This document shows positions 1-10,492 of a stretch of DNA of 64,000 nucleotides, piece after piece. The position numbers and the translations under genes were made by a program. Every line of letters starts with the position of its first letter. Position 1 is the stretch's first letter. The DNA comes from Straminergon stramineum. Lineage: Eukaryota; Streptophyta; Bryopsida; Hypnales; Calliergonaceae. The notes under the pieces were generated by a model. That model made no database searches and was not told where the DNA came from. It worked only from the letters and a program-made list of their open reading frames with translations. Where the stretch lies: positions 5,952,001-6,016,000 of the forward strand of contig OY987267.1 in the NCBI GenBank assembly GCA_963920665.1, given 5' to 3'.

Positions 1-1191
1 TTTAGAGGTCCACTGCTACAATCATTGTCCCTGGTCAGCAATTGTAAAACTCATTCGTCAGCTGCACCCAATCCATCTGATTCTATCGAATGGTTATAAT
101 GTTGATGTACAGTTTGCAAGCTGGCTTGCGATCTTTCCATTAGTAAATTAGCACATAAGTGACTGCCCTAAAACTGCCTCCTTAAGCCTATTTGTGCATA
201 TATACATTGAAATTTACAATCGGAGTTTATTTTTTATTTGGAGGTAAGTGAACATCTTGGAGAATTTATGTGATTTCTGTCAATTTTTAAAGATGATTTT
301 AAAGTGTCATATATGTGCAGCCTTGAGCTTGAATTTGTCTTTGAGAAGACTTCTTTGACACACGCTTCTTTTTCTAAAGGGTCAATCACTTTGCAATCAT
401 GTTGTGTTATTTGTAAAGTTAAAAAAAGCACCATGGTGGTTTTAGGTCATATTAGAAGCACTTCAAAAGTGTCATTACATGACATTATCAGGGAGGGCAA
501 TGGCATTGTGTATCTTTGCCTAATTCCATATCTCTTACATAGTTGGGGAGGACAATGGGATTGGCTAGTATGGAAATAGGCAGTGCAACTTCAACAACAG
601 AGTGTGCAGTGTCTGGCTGTTACAGCCACTTCATGGTGCATAGTGTAAAACTATGCACCATGTCGAAACAAATTAATGAAAATTTAATTTCGACCTCACC
701 CCCTCTAATAGTTTTGGTAGGGTCCAATTTGTGGAAGATTTTAAATATCAATTGAAGTTAATTTTGCACCCCACCTCCCCTTCTTGTAATTATGGGAGGG
801 TGGGATTGCAAACAATGAATATGGGATAATCCCATACTGTTGTATCTGTATCCCGTCATCCGTATCTGTATATTGTAGTATCGTATTCGTATTCGTACCG
901 TATTTCGTATGTAGATCTGATGGCTATTGATTTTTCTGATGGCTAGGGGATGGAATTTTTTTGAAATGAATCGGATGGCTCCTAATTTTTGGGGGGTGAC
1001 AGGGGGAATTTTTTTGAGGGGAGAGTGTGACAGACTCTTTTCAGTGGATAGTGATTTGAGAGTGTTGGATTGGATATGTCTGTTTTGAGGTTGTTGAGAG
1101 AACACAGGATGTGGTATTTGAGAAGGTGCTATTAAAGAGGTATCGCCGTATACCATTACGCTTGTCTAACAAATTGATTGTGGTGTATCAG
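1..1191. other. Sequence upstream of the S1FA exon; probably intron
   Basis: No coding exon could be supported here. It probably contains the S1FA intron. A low-complexity patch at about 838-915 is built from variants of GTATCTGTATCC and GTATTCGTATTCG. Confidence 0.4.
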
Positions 1192-1398
1192 GCGGGTATT
1201 CAGCAGAGCACAGGCTTCAATCCAGGTCTAATTGTTCTGATTGTGGTGGTGGGAGTATTGTTGATTTTTGGTGTGGGCAACTTCTTGTTATATCAATATG
1301 CTCAGAAAAATGCTCCGCCTAAGAAAAAGAAGCTAGTGTCGAAGAAGAAACTGAAAAAGGAGAGGCTGAAAGGAGGAGTGCGCCCAGCCGGAGACTAA
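1192..1398 (+). CDS. S1FA: S1FA-like DNA-binding protein, last exon (5' part not found)
   Basis: This is the terminal exon of a plant S1FA-type small basic protein. S1FA was described as a factor binding a negative element in the spinach rps1 promoter. The exon follows the acceptor at 1190-1191 and encodes about 68 residues. In order these are the conserved GFNPGLIVL start, a hydrophobic stretch of about 20 residues, the block LLYQYAQKN, and a lysine-rich tail ([17 protein letters not shown]) that acts as nuclear localisation and DNA-binding region in the family. The stop is TAA at 1396-1398. The family is normally 70-90 residues with a short acidic first exon. I could not find that exon in 1-1190, so it may lie left of the window. 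The reading frame stays open upstream to 1111 but has no family similarity there. Identity is well supported by the conserved blocks; the completeness of the gene is not shown. Confidence 0.85.
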   Translation, partial: AGIQQSTGFNPGLIVLIVVVGVLLIFGVGNFLLYQYAQKNAPPKKKKLVSKKKLKKERLKGGVRPAGD

Positions 1399-4300
1399 AT
1401 TGTCACAAGGCTTGTTGTATCTTTTTGAGAAAACATATTGATATTTTGGAAGGGAGGACGAGACAAAAGGTTGAGCTGTTGTCCAGTTCTTTGGTATTGT
1501 ACTGTACATTGACTTAATTGGTTTTATTTTATTTTATTCCAAACCAGCACTGGCCAGTCGAGTCTCTCAGCAGAGCATTACTTTGGGTGTGAAAGACAGG
1601 CTGGTCTTAGGAGTTCTGGGTTTGTATCCAGTAAGGGCATGTTGAATGAGAGGGTGTAAATTTGTTTTCCTTTCACTTTGCAGTGGAAGGTATCTTTCTG
1701 CACGTGTATATTTGCATAGGAGAGGATGCGACATACTCCATTGTTGCACGTGGTATGCCCATGCAAATGAAGGATTGTTGGCTTTTGAAGTTGAAAGACT
1801 GAATGCTCCAAGTTGAAATGGTTCAGAACTGCTATGATAACTGTTTATAGGAATTGACCAAACAAACTATTGGGGACCTCAATGAATTCATCACATCAGA
1901 TGACTCAATAGAGCTTGCCTTTCAGTTCATTAAATTTGAATAAGATTGAATGAAGTAAACTCAAGTGAGATGAAGGGATGCTATGATAACCGCCCATTTT
2001 AGAGTTCCATATTGCAGGGGAACAATGTAATTCATGGTGTACAGTAACTGCAACTAAAACTGATTGAATAAGCATTGAGCTTGGTTTCCATTATTATACT
2101 AGGTTAATTGTCATTGGATCTTGTTGGCATGTATTTTTGGACAACATTTGAATAAATTATGAATTTTAAAGTGCTGAAAATAGGTGTATCAGGAATCAGC
2201 CCTAGGCTCTCATATTTTGATTTACATTTTAGGCAAGAATTAGGAAGAGATGGGTTGCAAATTTGTCTTAAATAGAGACAATTATTTTATTTTAATGCTT
2301 AAAGTTTTTGTTGTCAAAGTTGATTTGAATAATCAAATTAAGCTACATTGTAAGGGCTTGGAGAGTCAAACTTCTTAAACATTTATGTATGAAGTCAACA
2401 TAGGATGCCATTTTATACATACTTGGATTTATACCTGTGTTTTTTCTTTAAAGCAATTAAAACTATCCTTGATGTCTACTCAAAGGTATGTTCATGATGC
2501 TTTTGACAAGCCATGACTTGCCAATTGTTGAAGTGAAACCCTCATATCCTCCTTCCTTTAGTACCATCTTACATGTAAGACATTCCATGCACTATGTAGT
2601 CAAGTGTACTAAAATTGCCCTTGTTTCAAATGCACCTTCTAACAAGTGGGTACACATTGAGGTTTTCAATGCACCAAACATGAGCATTTTAGTGTAGGGG
2701 TGCTTTCATAGCATCCCTACATTTCAACTTAGAAAATTTGTAACTCATTCTTGAAGAGTCTACAAACTATGAATCAATGGGGTTAGATGTGGCTTCTATT
2801 TTGTTGTCAACAAAAATTGACCGAAAATGTTTTGAGGCTTGCATCCCATCAAAAAACATATTAATACTTCACAAGGAAAGTTTTATGGATTAGGTAAAAT
2901 GAAGGCAAACCCTTGTTATGAGAAATAACATATCAAGCCATATGAGGGCAAGGGATGTTCTTTCTCATAATAAACCTCTTGCTTTCACATTACCGAACAT
3001 AACTACAATATTGAATGGTTGAATCTTGGTCAACCATGCTCAATTGAGGATTGAAATAGATTGAAGGATATTATAATCAACGTTCAAGAAATATTTTGAG
3101 ATTCATCAACTATTTTCATTTGATTTCCATATTGAACCGTTTTTTTCAAGTACCCAAGTCCAAGTTTTTTTTTCTCTACTTATTCCAAATAGACATTTTA
3201 TAGATTTTTTCACCGAGTTTTTTCCAATGTTTACAAATTGCAACAGGATTTTTTCCTAATTCCACTAGCTAACAATGAACCAAGTGGCGATTCTCCTTGA
3301 ATATTGATCATAATACTAAAACAACCCCATGTTGTGAAAAGAAAACATGCCTCTCTTTATCCTTGTCCAATGAGAGACTGCCATTTGTCCTGAAATGACC
3401 TCGATTGAGGTTATGGACATTACTTCTTCAGTGGAATGTGCTGTACTTGGGATGGTCATTTCAGTGGAAGTGTGTCCTCCAAAGGACCTCTACGTTAGCC
3501 TGAAGAAGTCACAACTTTGACATCATTCTCCCTCTGTGGTAAGTTTATGTGGCACTTGGGCAGCTCATTTCAAGCAAGTACACATTAATGCTACAGGTCT
3601 TGTTATAATTTGTTACTACTTTACCCACCCCAGAGAAGATTCTAGTGTACATCCCTATCTAGTAAGCTTCTTGCACACAAACACACACATCAAGTTTATA
3701 ACATAAGTTTGGATTCGTGCAGCAAGTGCAAGCTGCAAGGAACATGAATACAGTAGCTCATATAAGTTACAGTAATCAAAAGCCTAGAATATGTGACATG
3801 TTGCAACTGCAGATGTCATGTCTCACCACCAAACATGACTGAGGGCAGACTTTCATGTGCAGGCAAAGTCAACAAAGATCCACAAGGTTGCCGGTTCAAT
3901 TTCCCATGCTGACTTTGCTCGCATGGTGGTATTGTATGTATGTTTCAAGAAAAAAAAGAGTCAGCAAAGGTCCAGGATAACTATTTATCAAAGTTTGTAA
4001 CGTCTTTGCCAAATGAATGATGACAATCAATGCCACTGCTATGCACTTCTCTGTAAATAGAAGGATAACAAGTGAAGGAATAGGGTTGCCTTGTTAACCC
4101 CCTAATGCAATGCAGGTAGGAACCACAATGTAGTCTATTGTCAATTATGTGTTCCTTCATTGCAAGGTTGAGTACAAGAAAATCTTTCACAATTCTCAAT
4201 TTACTCAAAAATTATGCAAATTTCATAACATGCTCTCCTATTGTTCTTGTAAGGCTACAAAAAAATTTAGCCATATACAATTCACACCACTTGTATTTTT

Positions 4301-5267
4301 AGGGTTTGAGGTATAGTAAATGCCACTTGTATTTTTAGTACCTAGACTTTGTATGGTCACTATATGAATAGGGGCAAACTCTTTTAGAGGTTAAAGTAAT
4401 CTCAAGTGTGCTAATCTATAGAATGTGATGCTATAATATCTATATTAGAATATCAAAGGTGGAATTATTATCCAAATTGGGCTTATTGTATACAATGAAA
4501 AGCTCTCTACAATGCCTTTCTAGTCAAAATCCATTAGAATACCAAAGTTGATAAAGTTCTCAATCAACCAAAATTCCTTGAATCATTTACATCTTACAAT
4601 CATGTTGTCTGTTTTTCCTTTCCTAATTAATCACATCTACACATGTAAGGTTGACAAATGCTTTGTTTTCTACAAGAGTGTATTTGAATTCTAATGATTA
4701 ATTTACTTTGTTATCATTAGAATTCTTCCAATACCGAGTTGAAACATATTTGCAACTTTTAAAGAGTGAAAATTCATTATCAACACTCTCTAAACATCAA
4801 TACCATGAATGTTCAAATTAAAGAAGGTATAAGAACCCGCAAGTTGAAGCCATTGAGAGAATTGATTGATCAAGTGTCATTACATAAATTTACCATTTGG
4901 AGTCTCATTACGTCTATTCAATGATACATTATTGTGCTTGATTGAAAAGCAACTCTAATATCAATTATTGGATAGGTATTCTACTTCACACAACTTATAC
5001 TTGGCACAATCCTAGTATGGGGGGCCTTCATGATTCTAATCATGAAACCTTCACAAATAACGGGTAGTAATTCACTAAAATGCAAATAGTGAGATTTCCA
5101 AGAGAGAGACTTTGGGAGGACTTGACAAAAATTAGGTTTTCAAATTAGAAATTACAATATGAAGAATTCAAAAGATTGCCGAAGTGTTCTAAGAAAACTT
5201 TGGAAGTCTACGTACTTGCCTGAACAAAAGGAGCTCTAGTAGAGAATTGGCTCCATTTTCAGTAGTA
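1399..5267. other. AT-rich non-coding DNA after the S1FA gene
   Basis: The first 100-150 bases are likely S1FA 3' untranslated sequence. The rest has only short random ORFs. A short SINE-like segment lies at 3830-3957. A solitary TTAACCCCC motif at 4094 resembles one end of the TTAA-bordered elements described below. No gene was recognised. Confidence 0.55.
3830..3960 (+). repeat. Possible SINE fragment
   Basis: The segment contains GGTTCAATTTCCC, close to the tRNA B-box consensus GGTTCGANNCC, within GCCGGTTCAATTTCCCATGC, and ends in an A-rich tail (AAGAAAAAAAAG). A similar core without the clean B box occurs at 34463-34510 (GGTTGCCTATTCAATTCCCC, then CATGCTAACTTTGC). Two copies sharing about 45 bp suggest a dispersed retroposon. 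The A box was not identified, so the class is uncertain. Confidence 0.3.
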
Positions 5268-5423
5268 GAAAATTGTGTTGCAGTGAACAAAAACTAGGTG
5301 ACATGTTTGTTCAGTGCAACATAGTTTTTTGAAAAGTGCTTTCATTGCAACAGAGTTTCTAGAAAATTGTGTTGCAGTGAACAAAAATGTCACCTAGTTT
5401 TTGTTAACTACAATGTAGTTTTC
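5268..5423. repeat. Foldback (long hairpin) element
   Basis: Two arms of about 67 bp (5268-5335 and 5356-5423) are inverted copies at roughly 85% identity around a loop of about 20 bp. Both arms read GAACAAAAACTAGGTGACAT, or its complement, at their centre. The flanks 5185-5225 and 5450-5490 carry a similar motif (AAAACTTTGGAAGTCTAC and ACTTCCAAAGTCTAC), so the hairpin sits between two near-direct copies. It looks like a MITE or a potential small-RNA hairpin. Confidence 0.65.
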
Positions 5424-5809
5424 TTTTAGTGTTTGTAGTTCAAAGTTTTCGAAGAGAACTTCCAAAGTCTACTTGCCTTCCTGAATAGTGGGTGCGATCA
5501 AGGACCCCAAGTCTAGATCCCAAGGGCCCCCTATACTAGGACCACGCCCTTATACTTCAATAGGCCTTTACTACATCCATGCATAGAAGTTCACATTATT
5601 CTTTCATTCAAATTTCAAACAATTTTTTAGTAATTGCATTAGGTAGCAATAATGAGTGATTGATCTTAACTCTATAAAACTTGGGAGAACAAAAAGTCTT
5701 TCATAAATGACTTTCACTTTTTTTGAAGTGCAATGTGCTATGATAAGTGTGATTTGTTGAAACAAATTTTTGAGAGGTTTTAGCGAGTTACACTTATCAA
5801 ATACATTGC

Positions 5810-6510
5810 ACTCTTAAACCTCTATAATTTTTGTCTCCTTGCTAGCTTTTGAAGTGGTTTATTTTCATCGTCCAATGTCTAAATTTGAATTTTCTTGTAC
5901 CTATTCAAAGTACTTTTGGATGCGCTTCCAATGATAACAATTTTAAGTTTTGATTATAAATTGGTGAAAATTTAGCAATTTATTGAAGGTAAATGCATTG
6001 AAGAGTGAATTGAGGTTGTGCATTGAGAGCTTCCTCAATCCAACTAGTATATTGGCCCTCCACATGTATCTCTAGTTTTTGACTTGTATATAATTAGAAC
6101 TTGAAATTACTATTGTTGAAAGCGCATCCAAAAGTAATTCAAATAGACATTCAAAAATTCAAATTTTGACATTAGACAACTACTTCACAAACAAGCTAAA
6201 AGTCAAAAAATTATAAAGGCTTTGTCAATTCACACTTACTAATGCAAAATTTGGCCATTGATATTCCAAATATAACGTGTAATTGGTGAAAGTTTGCTTT
6301 GGTAAGTGTGAATCACCAAAGACTCTAAAATTTCTAACTTTTAGCTTGCTTGTGAAGTAGTTCTCCAATGTCTAAATTTAAATTTTCATAAGTCTATTCA
6401 AAGTTCTTTTGGATACACTTTTGACAATAGTAATTTCAAGTTCTAGTTATATACGATTCAAAAGCTAGAGATACATTTGGAGGGTCAATATACAAGTTGG
6501 ATTGAGGTTG
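5810..6510. repeat. Cluster of three repeat copies, + / - / + orientation
   Basis: A non-coding repeat of about 170-200 bp occurs at about 5815-5970 (+), 6055-6250 (-) and 6297-6505 (+). Shared blocks are TTTTAGCTTGCTTGTGAAGTA, CCAATGTCTAAATTT, TTCAAAG(T)ACTTTTGGATGCGCTT and CTAGAGATACAT. The first two form a large inverted repeat and the last two share the flank GTAAGTGTGAAT. A fourth copy lies at about 38880-39075. No protein is encoded. Confidence 0.65.
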
Positions 6511-6893
6511 CCTACTAAGGATGCACTTGAGGTAGAGACACCAATTGTCAACCACGCCCAATACCCAACTTGTAGTGTGCAATATTTCCAACCAAAACTT
6601 GGAATGTTTTTTTTTTATCCTTTTCAAGGTTGGGACTAATAAGGTTACGAAACATGTCTTGAAGTAGGGAGCAAAAAAGTTCAGAATTGGAAGAATTTAG
6701 ACATTGGCCATGGGTCATGAGTACTTTCTGGCTCCCAAAATTTACAATATTTTCAATATTAAGAAGAAAATTATGAAAAATTTGCAATGCCCATATTTCC
6801 TATCTTCCTACATGGGAAAAATTTCCACCACCTCATACTGCTCACGATCTGCTGCGAAATCGCTGAAATGATCGTCTACTGGTGCCTCTACCT

Positions 6894-6900
6894 TATATAA
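6894..6900 (+). promoter_or_regulatory. Probable TATA box of the 7.2-kb gene
   Basis: TATATAA in the context CCTTATATAACTCC lies about 335 bp upstream of the ATG at 7235. The DNA between becomes more GC-rich, as expected of a 5' untranslated region. The assignment rests on motif and position only. Confidence 0.4.
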
Positions 6901-7234
6901 CTCCAAGTGCAAACATACCCTCAATAATGTTCTGGTTCCTGCACGTTATGTAATGAAGCCCTGACACTGTTTCTGACCAGGATTGTTATTATTGAGATTG
7001 CTCCTGTAAGCCTCATCAGGCATCAGTTCATCACCCCCGGAGCCTCTCTTCTCGCCGTGGTCGATTCTAACACAGTCATCAAGCTTCACCCCCTGAAGCA
7101 TGCCGTCGTTCACACAGTCCTCTTTTAGTATCCGCTATGTGGCTTCACCCTTAATCAGTCCCTTCATCTTCATGTTTTGTGCCCTGCATTGATTGATTGT
7201 TGCTCCCCGGTTGGGTAGCCAGCCAACCAGAGCT

Positions 7235-8676
7235 ATGAAACTGAGCAGCGCGGAGCTTCTGGCTACGGAGCCTCTTCTCGGGGGCCAGTACATGAGTTCG
7301 TCTCCTTTGAATTCGAAGGCTAGTGCATTCGGTGGAGCGGGGGATATGGGGGGGGACATGTACTCGCCCATTCTCAAGGCCAGCTTGGCCGGGAAGTCGG
7401 AGCACGGGGGGTCGCGCATTCACTGTATCCCGCTCTTGATGTTCTTCGTCTTCTTCATCCTCTGGGCGGCAAGTTCAGGTTAGGCTTGGACATCGCTTGG
7501 GAGAATGGGCTTGGATGGAAAGGCACAGATCTTCTCTGGGTAGGGTTTAGACTTTCTTTTTCACATTCTGATTTTCGTCTCCTATGGACTGATCCTTGCA
7601 ACTCAACTCAACTCTTCCTACAAATCAACTTGGTGGGTCGCCAATGCGTGGCCATGGTAATGCTCGCACATTGCTTGGGGGCTTGTGCTTGTAGGGAAAG
7701 TCGCTGCTCTTCTCTGTTTAGGGTTTAGGCTTTCATTTCAGTTTTGGCATTCTGATCCCGTGTCTTATTGACTGATCCTGGAACTCATCTCTTCCAATCA
7801 ATCAACTTGGTTGCTCTCCGATTATTCAACTTGGTTGGTCGTCAATGTGTGGCCATGCTCGCACATTGCTTGGGGGCTCATGCTTGTACGCAAATTCGCT
7901 GCGCTTCTCTGTTTAGGGTTTACGCTTTCTTTTGAGGTTTTGCATTCTGATCCCGTGTTCTATTGACTGATCCTGCAACTCATCTCTTCCAATTAGTCAA
8001 CTTGGTTGGTCTTCAAGTAGCAAGCATTGTGTGTACGAATTTATGACTCGGGTAAAATTCGTGTCCATGGGCACTAATCTTTGGATGGGAACTCGGGGTT
8101 TGTGTACTGACCCTTCTTTATAGTGGTCTAAATGAGCTCCTAGTGTTTGAATGATTGCATAAGAAATCATCGGTGAGAATGTAGAATCGGGGACTTCGCC
8201 TGCAGTATATTCAGGCACTTCCCGAAATCTTTCAATACATTGAGTGAGAAAGCAATTGGATCCCAACAAAAATGGGCTGTTCTAGTTCCCGAACTGATAT
8301 CTTCAGTGAGCTCTATGAATGATCTCCCAATGAATGCACACTCCTACATTGATCGATTAGAGTGTACTCTCTCTACCTTGTGTGGAAGGGCTTGGTGTAC
8401 AGAGATTATTCCTTTAGTGCTGATTCATTCGTGTTGATGTTTTGAATGAGTTTAGTAGAAGTGTTGCCCGACGTGAGAATGGCAACGACATCAGACTTGG
8501 GGACATCTGAATTGGAGCTGAAGATGGTGTCCGAGAACGAGAATGATTCTCAAAGTGGAGCCAGGACAGTGCTACAGCTACACGGCTCATCTCAAAATGG
8601 AGCTGCTTCACTTAGGAACACCCTTCCTGAAAAAGCCCATTTGAGAGGCAATGGGAGATCTGACACTGGGAGGTAA
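7235..8676 (+). CDS. Small single-pass membrane protein of unknown function (two exons)
   Basis: Exons are 7235-7478 and 8456-8676. The intron (GTTAGG...TTTAG, phase 1) keeps the frame. The product is 154 residues. Residues 1-60 are polar and include an ATEPLLG motif that resembles an acidic dileucine sorting signal. A hydrophobic segment at about residues 63-81 (IPLLMFFVFFILWAA) is a likely membrane anchor. The second exon is hydrophilic and rich in Ser, Asn, Gly and Glu, with no recognised domain. The stop TAA at 8674-8676 is immediately followed by TGA. However, AG|GTAATG at 8671-8678 could instead be a splice donor leading to further exons. I did not find such an exon before the 3' end of the neighbouring gene on the other strand. 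The start was chosen at ATG 7235 because the frame upstream opens only with TTG. I do not recognise the family. Confidence 0.55.
7530..7990 (+). repeat. Imperfect tandem repeat in the intron, about 190-bp units
   Basis: Two and a half to three degenerate units carry in order CTTCTCTGTTTAGGGTTTA, a CATTCTGAT block, TTGACTGATCCTG, CAACTTGGTTGGTC, and GCTCGCACATTGCTTGGGGG. Units begin near 7534, 7711 and 7905. The final block runs into the dispersed repeat at 7990-8380, so the array seems to derive from that family. Confidence 0.65.
7990..8380 (+). repeat. Dispersed repeat, copy 1 of 4 (intronic)
   Basis: This copy begins near TTGGTTGGTCTTCAAGTAGCAAG. It includes TTTATAGTGGTCTAAATGAGC, TTTGAATGATTGCATAAG and TGAATGATCTCCCAATGAA. 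The same ordered blocks occur at about 12735-13045, 18930-19230 and 46320-46600, all in the same orientation. It is non-coding. Confidence 0.6.
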
Positions 8677-9960
8677 TGACTCATCTCAATGAGTTCTTGA
8701 ATGTTTTTTTTGCGACATTATGGTGAGCTTGCTAACTCATCCATGCCTCCAAATATCCTACACCAATTTGATCGACATTTTGTTTATCAGAAGCAGAAGA
8801 GTAACTTTAATTCTAAGTTCAACGTGGGGTAGTTCTATATACTCTGCCACATGGACGCAGATATTGTTATCCTTGGGAGCCGACAGTCTATGACACCGAC
8901 TTCTGTTAATCATGTATGAATTCATCAATAGGTACTTCAGTTGATAGGATTCGTCACTTTTTTTTATCATTCTTGGAGGGTTTATTCGCCCCTTCCTTTT
9001 CTCTAGGAAATTATAGATTGGTATCATTGTAGGTAAAATTCTTGATAGGACTTAAGTACTTAATAAGATGGTTTATTCGCAGAGAATAAACTACTCTTAT
9101 CTCGATTCTTTGTATGAAAAGCAGTGCATTCATTTGCATGAAAAGCAGATTCTGTTAATGTTCCTTTGACCAGCATTTACTTCACTCTTATTTCTAATTT
9201 TCTATAATAATCTATCCAGTTCTGCACCTTGCAGAGTTGATCATTTATTCGTGTGTCAGTTGTTTGATCAAATCTTGGGATTGGATTTTACTTTTGGCAT
9301 GATGGCCTGGGACAATAGAGTGACCGCAAAAAGTGGGGTCCATCACTGAAACAATGCATTGAGAAAAAAATGATAAAAAGTGAAACTTTGGACATCGAAG
9401 TAGGAAGTGCACCTTCACTCTAAGGTAGATGTACTTATTCCCACCCGAATTTACAAAAATTATGTTCCCTTCTTCAATGAATTCACCTCAATAACTGTTA
9501 ATTTGGATGAAAGTGAGAAAAGAAAATATGAAAATTTGAGCATGGTATTCAAATGTTGTTCAAAGTATGTGCATTATAGTATTTCTTTACACTTAAATGT
9601 TGTAGCTCACTCATGTATGAAATGTCTCCCTTGATTGCAAAGATGTGTAGGAAACATCCATATGCAGGTCTTTTATATTAAAAACACCCCATTATATAAC
9701 AAAAATATGGTCTATGAAGAACATAAAATTCTCAAATGGGAGGACCCTTTCCCTTTTGCACCTCCCATTCGCTCTTACAATTATTTACAATTCTTCTTGG
9801 ATTATTGAAGTCAGCCAATAAAGGAAGTCAACAACTTGTCACACTTATCAGGATACTTGCTTACTTGACATAGTTGAATGGCACAATATGCAGTTTGTAA
9901 GAATATTGTACCCCACTGTAATGTACATAAAGTGAAAGACTGATGCTATTACAACTCCGC
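8677..9960. other. AT-rich DNA between the 7.2-kb gene and the PLD 3' end
   Basis: This stretch probably begins with the 3' untranslated part of the small membrane protein gene. The rest has only short ORFs with no recognisable similarity. Nothing else is supported. Confidence 0.45.
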
Positions 9961-10492
9961 TACATGCCCAAACCTGGACAGTACATTACAAGCCTTCCTA
10001 ACCAGAAAGCCGAGCACCTTTCAGGGGATCGATCTGACTCCCAAATGCTTCATTTGGAAAGCCAAAAGAATCCAGCCGCTGGAATGACTGCATACGGCTC
10101 CGCCTTTACATGAACGAATATTCCAAATCCAGCTACAGATTCCTTCATGATCTGAACGTACTCTGAACAAGCAGTTAAGCTACAAGAGGGTAGCACAGGC
10201 TCAGTTTTCGACTAAGGACCTACTCCAACTTTCCTCACATGTAGCGTTTTGTTAGCTTTTTGTATCGATGCAAAGCCTCCTCCCTTTCAATCCCGAGCAA
10301 ACAAAGTTATGAGAGGCTCTGTCCTTGAAGCACAGACGGACTTGTGTGTTTCCAACAAGGTACTTCTCAAACTTTCTCACCTTCACTGGAAAATGTAACT
10401 TTGTCTATGCAAAGCCTCCTCCCCTTGGGTCCAGCGCCAACAACTTTAAATAGATTTTTTGGTTTGTTTTGGTTGAGGAAACGCAGCAGTAC
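9960..10492 (-). other. Probable 3' untranslated region of the PLD gene
   Basis: The stretch downstream of the PLD stop is markedly less AT-rich than the flanks and has no ORF. Its position directly after the stop at 10493 suggests 3' untranslated sequence. No polyadenylation signal could be assigned with confidence. Confidence 0.35.
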
